Assembly (NCBI GenBank): GCA_030549335.1
Contig: JAUKPH010000018.1
Span: 2,790,001 to 2,854,000 of the forward strand
Source: Pontederia crassipes
Lineage: Eukaryota > Streptophyta > Magnoliopsida > Commelinales > Pontederiaceae
DNA length: 64,000 nucleotides
Reading direction: 5' to 3'
The notes under the pieces are model-generated. The model ran no database searches, was not told where the DNA came from, and saw nothing but the letters and a program-made list of their open reading frames with translations. Made by a program: the position numbers and the translations under genes. Below, piece after piece: positions 10,073 to 20,394 of the stretch (position 1 is its first letter; every line of letters begins with the position of its first letter).

Positions 10073-11736
10073 AGTTCTTCCTGCTCAGATTACCCAGTGA
10101 CGATAACTCGCTTGTGTCGTCGTAACGTGCTTTGGCGTAGGAAAAGTGCTTCCGCTAAAACACTCTATGATGCCAAGTGCACTGGTACCATGGTCCTTGA
10201 TCATGTACGCCAACGAGGAATGCGCGACAAGCTTCCTCGCCGCACGTCCAGTCGTGTCCCCCGCAGCAAGTTCCTCATGCACCCGTGTCGTGTCAAGGAA
10301 CGTCCATCATGTATTATGATGACGAAATGATCGCCCCGTCTAACCGGGATGGTCATGCGTCGCTCACTCGAGCATATCAACCACCACAGGTATGCAGTTA
10401 AGGAATTTTGAAGTGTCGCACTGCGTCAAGAGTGGTCATATGCTCCGCATGATGGTCGTGCGCTACCCATACGAAGAGGTCGCTTACACAAATGTTGTGT
10501 AACTCGGAGGGCCCGTGTCACATTCAAGGACTGTCGGTCATGCACTATCGTGACAACCTGGCGCTGCTCGGTATTTCGTGACGTCGCATCGTATGCCCAG
10601 TCATGCAACGTGAAGCGCACAATCACTTCACGGGAGAAGTTGGCTCAAGGATAAGCATCAAGGTCATCAAGGTTCATGATCCCTTTCGGCTAAGGAGCAT
10701 CATCCTTTTGGCTACGGAGTATCATTCACAAGCGTCTTGTCGTGCCGCCAGAATCGCCTGCCACGCTAAGATGACTTTCATAGATGGAACAAAGCGTTGA
10801 TTACTTGCAAACACTTGGGGACGAACTGTCAGCCTTGCCTGTCTCGTCAAGTGTCATCCTGCAAGCGGCGCAATGTCACCCATCGAGGAGTGAGACGAAC
10901 CTGATACATGCCAACGCAAATCGACGCTCAACTCAACGACTGATCTGGCAAATGGTCTAAGCGTCGAGCATTGGGGTGAACTTTGACATGCTGCTGTCAA
11001 GCGTCCTCCGCCAACCGAAGGAAGGAGTCCCATTTCCTCTCGGCCAGCGCCTCGAGTAATCGAAGTGGCCTCCAAGGATCACAATACGAAGGTTTCCAAG
11101 GACACACTAGCGATGTTGTCCCTTCGAACGAAGATTGAGGTGAATTTGGGAGCTCATGCCATGAGTTCACCAATCGCAATCCGCTTACCATAAGCGAAGC
11201 ATCTTCACGAGCATCCTCGTGGATCGGTGAAGACCCGGAACGGCTACTCTCTCACGAGAGTCAAGCCGCCCGGTGGACAAAGTATGTCAATGGTGTAGAA
11301 TCTAGGAAGACAGGCACAATGACATTACTTCGTCCAAAGTGTGGATTGACGAGTATCAAAAGTGTATCCTCTCATGAACGAGCACATTGATAGCTCCCTG
11401 TTCATACCCGAGGGTGTTGCCGAAGCTTCAATAGGAGGTCCCAGGATCGGAAGAAGGCATATCCCCAAAACCCGATAAGATGAGGCAAACTCATGATGGC
11501 AATGCCATCGCGACCAGATGGAATGTGGCAAATATGGACCCCATCAGGATATGGGACAATAGCAAAAGGCAGTTCAACAATCATGCAAGCCATGACGAAT
11601 CGGGATTGGAGGTCAAGATCGCGTTGTTTAGCATCGGCCAAATAGACATGTTGAAGGAGGACATGAAAGATATCACCGAGCTCCGTCTACAGTGTTCCTA
11701 GGAGGATGAAGACCCAGCGTTGGTGTTCTTCAAGCA

Positions 11737-11829
11737 AATGGGTTGAAGCTTTGGACTAGGACGGAGTTGGAACGACAGGATCGTCCCAACCTCCGCTCGC
11801 TAGTCGCCGCTGCCAAGGCGTTCATGCCA
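11737..11829 (+). pseudogene. gag-like relic
   Basis: One frame reads LKLWTRTELERQ, a short gap, then LRSLVAAAKAF. This resembles the 'L.PWA..EL.R......L..A...AE.L' stretch of plant Ty3/gypsy Gag proteins. The upstream Gag core (the YF...LWW region) is not readable in frame. Short and degenerate, so tentative. Confidence 0.4.
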
Positions 11830-11944
11830 AGTCAAGTGTCATACCACCAAAGCCCTTGGGCAAGGGCAATGGTGGGGGAGAGAAGTGCAAGTCACAAAAA
11901 GGAGCTAATATGCCAAAGACAAAGATAGCCCATCGAAGCAAGAG

Positions 11945-12605
11945 GGTCGAGTTGAACCACAGGAATGTGGGGGGACTCCCGTCGCTCGCTATAGCGACTG
12001 AAAGTGGACAAGGTAGAAAGTGTCATATCCGAAAACCTTGCTTCACCTCAAACCGTCGAAATATCATATGACCGCCAAAGGTAAGGTGACCCCGCACTCG
12101 ATACTCGACGGATGAAGTATTATACGTTGCAGTCATCTGCAACTTAGAGACAGTGAGTTGAACCACAAGGGAACTTGGGGAGACTCACGTCGCTCACCAT
12201 GGCGACTCAGAATGGACAAGGTATGGATTGTTATATCAAAGAACCTTGTCCCGCCGCAAGACCGTTGAAACATCAGGTGATCACCAAGGAGGAGGTGGTC
12301 CTGCGCTCTTCGCTCGGCGGAGGAATGGAAGACTCTACATTGCAACCACTTGCAACATAGAGACGTTGAGTCAAGCCCATAAAGAGACCCGAAGCGTCCC
12401 AAAGCATCCGTGGGAAGACCCTTGTCACTCATCATAACGACACAAGGCACCCGAAGCAGACAAGCGTCGACATCGAAGAGCTTGTGCTATTTCAAGCTAT
12501 CGAAATTCAAGAGCGATCATCGAGGGTGAGATGGTCCCGTACTTCGCATTCGATGGAAGGGAGACTTTATGTTGCGGTCATCCGCAACATGAAGGCATCG
12601 AGTCA
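11945..12605 (+). repeat. Three imperfect tandem units in the LTR element interior
   Basis: Units of roughly 200 bp share GAGTTGAACCACA...GGGGA-CTC-CGTCGCTC, a TCGAAATATCA/TTGAAACATCA motif and GATGAAGTATTATACGTTGC-type ends. Each ends in or near a small hairpin: GTTGCAGTCATCTGCAAC at 12127-12144, a weaker CATTGCAACCACTTGCAAC at 12338-12356, and GTTGCGGTCATCCGCAAC at 12571-12588. Function unknown. Confidence 0.6.
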
Positions 12606-12745
12606 AGTCATGCAGGTCGAATGACGAGACTTTCATCGTGTTCTGTACGACCCTGAAGCAACTCTTTCCCGAGCTACTCCTGAAGGCATACAAGAATTGT
12701 TTCACACAAGTTGCATACAAGGCGGTCCTCCCCCTCTACGCGCTC

Positions 12746-13404
12746 TGTCACAGGACGTTTTCCCGTGACACAAAGCGCAAAGCCTCGCGACCCCAGTGCC
12801 GCTCAACTTAAAGTTCTCGGCCACTCAACGTCGAAACCATGGAACACATGCAGCCGCCCCGCATTGCGTAATATTGCGGAGTACCAAGTTATCCGTCCTA
12901 AGGACATTTATCTTGTAAGGTCATCCTTATGAATGATCAAGTAGGTGACGTTCCCGTAGGGTACGTCTTTTGTATTTTCAATATGTAATAAGACTTCTAT
13001 ACCTACGGTACACTGGGAGAACTTCACTAGTGCCTTCCGAGGCCCAATTGTATGTTTTGTTTCATCATAGTTAATACAAGTAAATTTTCCTTTAATTCTA
13101 GTGTCATGGCCTTGAGCGTGGGGTGACAACTCACATCGGTGTCTCTTCGTGGCGTCCCGTGATCCATTCGTCGCCCCTTCGGACTTTAAGCGACTACATT
13201 AGCGCCGCAACGCGCTAATGTCACGGACCTATGACGAGTAGTCCAACACTCAATTCATGTTCGTGATTGAATGCCTATAAGAGCGACTCTCGGTATAGTC
13301 ATCTTGATAATAAAACTTTCGCTGCCATTCAAAATAGGTTTGGCTAGGTGCATATCCGCCTAGTCGTCGCACGTGGTCTAGTGTTCGAGAATGACCCCGT
13401 GACA
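12746..13404 (+). repeat. 3' LTR
   Basis: 659 bp, from TGTCACAGGACG to CCCGTGACA, homologous to 9393-10057. The 27 bases before it (12719-12745) copy the foldback sequence found upstream of the 5' LTR (9337 region), where a polypurine tract would be expected. Confidence 0.85.
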
Positions 13405-13772
13405 TGCCCTCCTTCCTCTCTCCTCCCCGACGCTGGGGAGGAGAGGCGAATTGGGGTGGCGCCCCTCCCCCTCCTTTTTGCGCGGGGTGCTGTGCCCCCT
13501 CCTCTCTGACACCCCTTCCCTTCTTCGGCCAACGCTCATGCGGAGCCAATGGTGATAGAAGGGAGAGGGAGGGAGGCAAGCCCCTCTTTTTTTTGTTTTC
13601 AAAATTGTTTATAATATTTTAATGTTTTATATAAATTTTGTTTAAAAATTAAATGTCACATAAGTGAAAGGATTGAGAAACTGGTTATTTTCGATCGAAA
13701 GAATATTTAGTGAAACAAGTTAAAAGATGAAGGATCGTTTAACAAATCGGAGGATATCTAGTTAAATTTATT

Positions 13773-15403
13773 CTCGAAGGTTTAACATTTTCTTATCAGA
13801 CTTCCGGAATTTGTATATATTCAAAACCTTGAAATGACCGGTTTGTGCTTTCCAATTTTTCAATTTTTTCTTCGTATAAAATGAGGTTTAAAAAGGTAAA
13901 TATGAAATAAATTATAATGCTCGTAGTTTAGGGTTTCGATATTGTTTATCAGAATATGTGAAGTAATGATTGACACAATTGCTTAGTGGATTATGTCAGA
14001 GTAGACACAAGCTAATAGTTCCAAAATCAATTTGATTAATCTATATTATTTCGTTGACATTCGGATTTCAAATTAGGGGGTGCTAATAAATTTAGTTGTC
14101 CGAAAAAAAATATTTGAAGCAATTATTTTTCATGCGTGGAACATCATAATTAAAATATCAGCAATTTAAGTTATCTCATTGCACATTAAATTAGGAAGGA
14201 TCATCATACAGTTCTAGTTAATTTTTTCATCCCGAGGAAAAAGTGCATTTTTTCTAGATTATCAGGTGATAAATTGCTCAGTTACATATCCCATTGGAAC
14301 AAAAATGCCTTTATTATTATGATCTCTAGCTTCTCCAGTAACCCATTACAAAACGTGACGCCCAGAATGACAAAAAGAGTTGTACTGACGCATGAAGCTT
14401 AATAATTTTACTGAATGATCTGACAGATTCTTTTTCCCAGCACAAAAATAAAAAAAAAAGATTTTTCAAGATGAACAGCAGTTAACTTCTCAGAGTTACT
14501 TCTCTTTCGGTTCTCCTATTTTCAATCTTTTTTTCTGAATAATGCAATGATGTTAATCCAAAGAATCTTTTTTTTAATCAATTAATTTTAATTCTCTTTA
14601 GATTGAGTCATGTTAGTTTTCTATTCTCATGGGGTGTCTTTGTTAGAATTTAAGAGCTCGTGAGCTGGAATGATACGATGAGTCATGAGGTGGTGAAATA
14701 TGATGTGTCACTAAAAAAAGTTCATATTTAGATAATAAATTTAGAAATATATAAAAGATATTTTTACCTTTTATTATATATTAAATTATTTTTAATATTT
14801 AATAACTAACAAGCATTTATTATGTACTTCTTTGTCACTTTTTTATTTTTTTCTTTTATTTCTTTGTTTGACCTATTTTTTCTATTTTTATTATATTGTT
14901 TATTTTCTATAATTATTTTATTGAACTATTTTAAAATATAGGAATGAAAAGATAAATATAAATAAAAATTATTTTTATCATAATATTTGTTAGAGGAAGA
15001 AAAAAAATGTGAAAGGATTAATTTGGTTTATAATTAGTAATTCTTTCTCATTCTACTGTTTTGATGGCATTAGAAATATAGTATTAGAGGGACTTAACTA
15101 TTTCATCTCATCCCTCTTATCTAATATAAAATAATTACTTAACCCCTCCAAAACCCCCAAAAAAAGCCCTAAATGAAAGTAGTGCCTCTATAAATATAAG
15201 CCATTGTAGTTAATAAGAAAAAGATAATCAAGATTAAACTTCATAATTTTTCTCTTTGGTGGATTCCAAATATTCGGTTTTAGGAAAAAAAAAAAGCTTA
15301 CACTTATTTTTCTAAAATCCCAAAGTTACTGGGCCTTGAGGCCCATGTAAGTCCTGCCCTCTTTACCTTTTCTAATTTTCTTTTTTGGTTAAAACTGGAG
15401 CAC
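13773..15403. other. AT-rich intergenic DNA upstream of RH42
   Basis: No open frame of interest and no element with clear ends. It probably includes the distal promoter of the helicase gene. Confidence 0.5.
15189..15345 (+). promoter_or_regulatory. Candidate RH42 promoter elements: TATA-like and paired site II motifs
   Basis: TATAAATA occurs at 15189-15196. TGGGCC at 15330-15335 and GGCCCA at 15340-15345 form a close inverted pair of site II (TCP-binding) motifs, often seen upstream of plant housekeeping genes. Their distance to the start codon (about 530-680 bases) leaves the transcription start uncertain, and the MITE at 15404-15797 lies between. Confidence 0.35.
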
Positions 15404-15797
15404 TAATTTTCACCTATAATCCCTTTACTTTATTAGATTTGATTTTGATTCCTTAACTTCAATTTATAATATCAATTTCAACCGTAGTTCTTTTAACATA
15501 AAGACAATTGTTTTTCTAATTTTATGGTGACCTGATCTTAGTAAATAATAAAACGTGGCATGAGAATATGTCTGAGTAATTTTCATTTGTAGTTCTTAAC
15601 ACGATTCTCGTTTTGACTTTTGATCTAATCACATGATTCCCTAACTTTATATTAATTTCATCCGTAAAATAGTCAGTCTTCCGATTTAATCATGTAATAA
15701 ATAATCACAGCTTAAAATAAGTGGCATGCACGCAAATTGAAGTTGAGAACCAAAATGAAAATTCGGACAAAGTTAGAGGACTGTGTGAAAATTCCTC
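15404..15797. mobile_element. MITE just upstream of RH42
   Basis: The left end AATTTTCACCTATAATCCC...TTAACTTCAATTT (15404-15470) and the reverse complement of the right end AATTTTCACACAGTCCTCTAAC...CTCAACTTCAATTT (15733-15797) form imperfect inverted repeats of about 65 bp. There is no coding capacity. It resembles the long-TIR, plant 'CCC-(T)AACTT' MITE type also seen at 8447 and 29908. No target duplication was identified, so the class is open. Confidence 0.6.
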
Positions 15798-15853
15798 CCG
15801 AGTCGACCCCTGGCACGGGAATTCTAGTTCTTCTCTTCGTCGTTCGCGTTCGC

Positions 15854-15861
15854 TAGGGTTT
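15854..15861 (+). promoter_or_regulatory. Telo-box in RH42 5' leader
   Basis: TAGGGTTT (AAACCCTA on the other strand) ends 5 bases before the ATG at 15867. Telo-boxes near the start are common in plant genes for translation and RNA-processing factors, often together with site II motifs like the pair at 15330-15345. Confidence 0.5.
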
Positions 15862-15866
15862 CTGAC

Positions 15867-18800
15867 ATGGGCAAGGAGAAGCGATCCAAGTACGACGACA
15901 GCTCCTCCGATGACTCCCTCCGGAGCGATCAAGAGAAGGAGAAAGAGAAGCAGGAGAAGATCAGCGAGCGCCGTCGCAAAGTTAGGGACGGGGAGAAGGC
16001 GGCCAGAGTCCGCGATTCCGACGAAAAGCACCGGGAGAAGCATAGGGAATCCCACCGGCACAAGGAGAAGGAGCGGGAGAAGGCGAGGGATGGAGAAAAG
16101 TGGGACAGACACAAAGATAGGGAAGATAGAGAAGAGAGGGAGAGGGAGGAGAGGGCTCGTGAGAAGGTGAAGGAGCGGGCGGCACGCGAGAAGGAGAAGG
16201 CCAGAGAGAGGGAGGAGAGGGAGCGGGAACGAGAACGAGCGAAGAGGAGGGAGGAACGAGAGAGGGAGAAGGAAGAAAGAGAGAGAGACCGAGAAAAAGA
16301 GAGGACGAGGGAGAAGCGGCGGGTGTCGGAGAAGGATGAGGAAGAGCATGACAGAAAGCGGCGTCGGAGGGAGGGTTCTAGGGAGCGAGATCGGGAAAAA
16401 AACAGCCGGTTTGATAGACATAGGGAAGGCAGCGAAGATAACAGGAGGTCTCGAGCAGAGGAGGAGGTGGGCGATAAGGAGAATAAGATAAAGAAGACGA
16501 GGGAGGAGGACCTGGAGGAAGAGCAGCAGAAGCTGGACGAGGAAATGGAGAAGAGGCGTCGCAGAGTGCAGGAGTGGCAGGAGGCTCGAAGGAAGAAGGA
16601 AGAAGAGGAGAGGGAGAAGCTTGGCGAATCAGAGGCCAAAGAGGAGCCCACAACTGGTAAGAATTGGACTTTGGACGGGGATTCTGATGATGAGGAAGCT
16701 GCTGGGAGGTCGGCGAAATTGGGTAAAGATATGGACATCGATGATGGAGATTTCAAGCCCAATGCAAATGAAAATCTCATGGTTGTTGATTCTGATAATG
16801 GAGATGCTGCTGTACGTAAGGAAGCTGAAGGGGGCAATAATGATGAAGATGAAGAAATTGACCCACTTGATGCTTTCATGAACTCCATGGTGTTGCCTGA
16901 AGTTGAGAAGCTGCAGAGTGCTGAGAATTCAGCCAAACCTGATGAGGCCAAAGTTGTTGCCACTGAAACGAAGGCCTCAAGAAAAGTTATTAGTACCGGT
17001 GAACAAAGTAGAAAAGGTGTGAAAAATGCAATGGGCAGAATAATTCAGGGTGAAGACTCTGATTCTGAATATGAGGATCCTGAGGATGAGGGTGTTGGGT
17101 TGGAAGATGAAGATGATGATGAGTTCATTAAGAGAGTGAAGAAAACTAAGGCTGAGAAACTTGCTATTGTTGATCACTCAAAGATTCAGTATCCATCATT
17201 CAGAAAGAATTTTTACATTGAAGTGAAGGAAATTTCCAGGATGACTCCTGAGGAGGTTGTGGCTTATAGAAAGCAGTTTGAGCTAAAGATACATGGTAAG
17301 GACGTCCCAAAACCGATCAAAACTTGGAGCCAAACTGGCTTAACTAGCAAAATTCTTGATACCATTAAAAAGCTTAACTTTGAGAAGCCCATGTCTATTC
17401 AAGCTCAGGCGCTTCCTATCATTATGAATGGTCGAGACTGCATTGGGATTGCAAAGACAGGTTCGGGTAAAACTCTTGCTTTTGTTTTGCCTATGCTCAG
17501 GCATATTAAAGACCAACCACCTGTTTTTCCTGGTGATGGACCCATTGGACTCATCATGGCTCCAACAAGAGAGCTTGTCCAACAGATATATAGTGATATT
17601 AAGAAATTTTCTAAACCTTTAGGCATCAACTGTGTGCCAGTATATGGAGGCTCAGGTGTTGCTCAGCAGATAAGTGAGCTAAAGCGGGGATCTGAGATAG
17701 TTGTCTGTACTCCTGGTCGGATGATAGATATATTGTGCACGAGTAGTGGAAAGATCACAAACCTTCGCAGGGTAACCTATTTGGTGATGGATGAGGCTGA
17801 TCGAATGTTTGACATGGGATTCGAGCCTCAGATCACCAGGATAGTCCAGAATACTCGACCAGACCGCCAAACAGTCCTCTTTTCAGCCACATTTCCTAGG
17901 CAAGTGGAGATATTAGCACGTAAGGTGTTGAATAAGCCTGTTGAGATCCAGGTTGGTGGAAGGAGTGTGGTTAACAAAGATATAACTCAGTTGGTTGAGG
18001 TTAGGCCAGAAAGTGAAAGGTTCTTAAGGCTCTTAGAAATATTGGGGGAATGGTACGAGAAGGGCAAAATTCTGGTTTTTGTTCATTCACAAGATAAATG
18101 TGATTCTCTCTTCAGGGATTTACTTAAGCACGGTTATCCTTGTCTCTCTCTTCATGGTTCAAAAGAGCAGACAGATCGTGAATCCACTATCTCTGATTTT
18201 AAGAGCAATGTTTGCAACCTTTTGATAGCTACAAGTATCGCTGCAAGAGGTTTAGATGTTAAAGAACTTGAATTAGTTGTCAACTTTGACGCTCCGAACC
18301 ACTATGAAGATTATGTTCACCGTGTTGGCAGGACTGGTCGAGCTGGTAGAAAAGGTTTTGCCATAACATTCATTTCTCAGGAAGAGGAGCGTTATGCACC
18401 AGATTTAGTCAAAGCATTGGAACTTTCTGAACAAAGTGTTCCTGCAGATCTGAAGACATTAGCCAACAGCTTCATGGCAAAGGTAAATCAAGGAACTGAG
18501 CAAGTTCATGGAACAGGCTATGGTGGAAGTGGATTTAAGTTCAATGAAGAGGAAGATGAAGCAAGGAAATCTGCGAAGAAAGCTCAAGCTAGGGAATATG
18601 GTTTTGAAGAAGACAAGTCAGATTCAGACTCCGAAGAAGAAGGGATACGAAAAGCTGGTGGTGATTTATCACAGGTTGCAGCTGTTGCTGCCCAAGTTGT
18701 TGCCTTATCTGGAGCTGCAAAGACATCAGTGTCACTTCCTGTTCCTTTCGTTGCCCCCATTGCAGGTGCAAATCTTCCTGTTGATGCTGCAGCCAGGGCA

Positions 18801-19175
18801 CTTGCACTTGCAGCTGCTGCAAATATCCATCAAAACCTGGCGAAGATACAAGCTGAAATCATGCCTGAACACTATGAAGCTGAGTTGGAGATTAATGATT
18901 TCCCGCAAAATGCTCGGTGGAAAGTGACCCACAAAGAGACTTTAGGACCGATTTCAGAATGGACAGGAGCTGCTATTACTACAAGGGGACAATATTTTCC
19001 ACCAGGCAAAATTCCAAGTCAAGGAGAACGCAAACTTTACCTCTTTATTGAGGGTCCGACGGAGGTATCTGTTAAAAGAGCTAAAGCAGAAGTGAAAAGA
19101 GTACTTGAAGATTACACAGCGCAGGCTCTTAATCTTCCTGGTGCTTCCCAACCAGGCAAGTATTCTGTGGTCTGA
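15867..19175 (+). CDS. RH42: DEAD-box ATP-dependent RNA helicase 42-like (PRP5/DDX46 homologue)
   Basis: A single open frame of 1102 codons without introns. Residues ~8-240 form a charged Arg/Glu/Lys/Ser-rich tail, as in SR-like spliceosomal helicases, followed by acidic stretches. The helicase core follows: Q motif near 487-517 (FEKPMSIQAQALP), motif I AKTGSGKT at 529-536, PTRELV at 566, TPGRM at 615, DEAD at 642-645, SAT at 673, ARGLD at 793 and HRVGRTGRAG at 818. The C-terminus (about 985-1102, WKVTHKETLGPISEWTGAAI) is the KH-like tail typical of PRP5/DDX46. In yeast and animals PRP5/DDX46 remodels U2 snRNP for branch-site pairing in prespliceosome assembly; a nuclear splicing role is inferred here. 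All motifs are intact. The ATG is the first in frame and starts MGKEKRSKYDDSSSDDS, as expected for the family. The 5' third is distinctly more GC-rich than the 3' part. Confidence 0.96.
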   Translation: MGKEKRSKYDDSSSDDSLRSDQEKEKEKQEKISERRRKVRDGEKAARVRDSDEKHREKHRESHRHKEKEREKARDGEKWDRHKDREDREEREREERAREKVKERAAREKEKAREREERERERERAKRREEREREKEERERDREKERTREKRRVSEKDEEEHDRKRRRREGSRERDREKNSRFDRHREGSEDNRRSRAEEEVGDKENKIKKTREEDLEEEQQKLDEEMEKRRRRVQEWQEARRKKEEEEREKLGESEAKEEPTTGKNWTLDGDSDDEEAAGRSAKLGKDMDIDDGDFKPNANENLMVVDSDNGDAAVRKEAEGGNNDEDEEIDPLDAFMNSMVLPEVEKLQSAENSAKPDEAKVVATETKASRKVISTGEQSRKGVKNAMGRIIQGEDSDSEYEDPEDEGVGLEDEDDDEFIKRVKKTKAEKLAIVDHSKIQYPSFRKNFYIEVKEISRMTPEEVVAYRKQFELKIHGKDVPKPIKTWSQTGLTSKILDTIKKLNFEKPMSIQAQALPIIMNGRDCIGIAKTGSGKTLAFVLPMLRHIKDQPPVFPGDGPIGLIMAPTRELVQQIYSDIKKFSKPLGINCVPVYGGSGVAQQISELKRGSEIVVCTPGRMIDILCTSSGKITNLRRVTYLVMDEADRMFDMGFEPQITRIVQNTRPDRQTVLFSATFPRQVEILARKVLNKPVEIQVGGRSVVNKDITQLVEVRPESERFLRLLEILGEWYEKGKILVFVHSQDKCDSLFRDLLKHGYPCLSLHGSKEQTDRESTISDFKSNVCNLLIATSIAARGLDVKELELVVNFDAPNHYEDYVHRVGRTGRAGRKGFAITFISQEEERYAPDLVKALELSEQSVPADLKTLANSFMAKVNQGTEQVHGTGYGGSGFKFNEEEDEARKSAKKAQAREYGFEEDKSDSDSEEEGIRKAGGDLSQVAAVAAQVVALSGAAKTSVSLPVPFVAPIAGANLPVDAAARALALAAAANIHQNLAKIQAEIMPEHYEAELEINDFPQNARWKVTHKETLGPISEWTGAAITTRGQYFPPGKIPSQGERKLYLFIEGPTEVSVKRAKAEVKRVLEDYTAQALNLPGASQPGKYSVV

Positions 19176-19794
19176 GAATCATGTTCCCTCCTTATTGGTT
19201 GAAATGCCCTGTGAGATGGATCTTTTTTCTTAATATATTTTTGGCTTTGACTATAGCAGAAAAAATGATTTCTTTTGTCCATCTTTTTTAGTACCTGGAA
19301 CTTTGATTAAAGATGTAATTAATGCCTGTAAATCTATCTTTTTATTTACCAACAGCTCTTCAAAAAAATCTCTAAGAGCTATATAAATTAAATCTGACTG
19401 TTATTTATAAATTTGTAATTAGGTGTTTCTTAACATGTTTTAAGAGTTCCCTTTAGTATGCTTGCAACTGCTTCTACTGACCTGCTTTCTCTTTTATGTA
19501 ATAACAGGACCACATTGTGTTGTTCCTTCTATGGAAATTGAGACTTTCTTTATTGTACATTGGTTTTAGGAAAAATTAAACGTTTTGAATAGTTCATCAT
19601 GTTGATATGTTTGCTTTGTATATTCTTGACCTGTTCTTGGAAAGAGCTAGGTTAGCAGTGAGTTCGCTGGATTAGTAGTTCATGATTCTTTTACCATGAT
19701 GAGGCTAGGAACTTTGCATCGCAAGATGTTCTTGGACAGATGTTGACCATTTTTTTCTGAAACGAAGATGTTGATCATTATATATATTTTATAT

Positions 19795-19826
<32 letters not shown>

Positions 19827-20394
19827 ATATATATATATATATATATAACTTATGGTGGTCATCCTTTGCCTTCTCAAAAAAAAAGTAGTTGACAGTTGGT
19901 AGTAGTTTAGTCTGACTGATATGGTATGAGTGAAACTAGTGTCCAACTGCTTGGATAACTTTATAGCTCTCTTTAAAAGAAACTATTATCTTTAGAGTTT
20001 AATTTCTTCTCCTTGCTTCACAACCTAAGCCTCATCCTGGACAATAATATCTCCGTGTTTAGTTTCGACTATGGGTAACCAAAAAACTAATCTTGTGGAT
20101 CAAGGGACTTGGTTTTGTAGATTTAGATTGCATTCAATGTTTACTTCATGTACTTTGTCCCCATGCTACCACCTTGCTAGTCATCTATAAAAAAAGGACT
20201 CCATTGCTGAGGGCTAACCCCCAGCTCTTGTCATGATGCCCGCCTGAAGCCAACAAAATAGAAATGTCTATTTAGAATTGACTTAATTTTGAGAGAGATG
20301 GAAAATCATGGTGATTTCCTAGCCGGGAACCAACCTTTGAATCACTGTATAATCCGGTGTAGTAGTTTACTTTCCTTCATTTTTTAATGTATTT
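19176..20394. other. RH42 3' UTR and intergenic DNA
   Basis: After the stop come likely 3' UTR, then AT-rich DNA. At 19798-19815 there is a short (TATC)n tract within a TA-rich run. TTATGGTGGTCATCC...A-run at 19850-19885 resembles the terminal part of the L1 3' ends at 3600-3656 and 58500-58573, so a short L1 tail may lie here. No gene seen. Confidence 0.45.

Larger units (their letters stand above)
9393..13404 (+). mobile_element. Non-autonomous LTR retrotransposon (probably Ty3/gypsy-derived)
   Basis: Two long direct repeats, 9393-10057 and 12746-13404, each begin TGTCAC and end GTGACA. They share landmarks such as CAAGTTATCCGTCCTAAGGA and GCGCTAATG. A primer binding site follows the first repeat. 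The 2.7-kb interior has no intact pol. A gag-like relic at 11737-11829 and three imperfect tandem units at about 11945-12605 are visible. No purine tract precedes the second LTR and the flanks do not form a 5-bp TSD. The gypsy assignment rests only on the gag-like stretch. Confidence 0.82.
8447..13772. mobile_element. Large foldback (long-TIR) element carrying an LTR retrotransposon
   Basis: The left arm (about 8447-8655) and the reverse complement of the right arm (about 13588-13772) match over about 200 bp. Shared landmarks are TTTAACTTGTTTCACTAAA (8548 region; inverted at about 13707-13726), the GAGGATAAATTT / GAGAATAAATTT outer ends and a TTAAATTTTTAAA-type inner end. The right arm has small deletions. 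The interior is GC-rich (8660-9392, 13405-13590) and contains a second inverted repeat at 8830-9320. The long TIR with non-coding filler is Mutator/foldback-like. No clear target duplication was found, so the class is inferred. Confidence 0.65.

Noticed and set aside
9920-10330. 136-codon open frame across the LTR/internal junction
   Set aside because: Spans the LTR end and primer binding site and has no Gag or Pol similarity.
15929-16963. 344-codon Ser/Leu-rich open frame on the minus strand
   Set aside because: Antisense shadow of the Arg/Glu/Lys-rich N-terminus of RH42; composition follows directly from GAG/AAG codons on the other strand.
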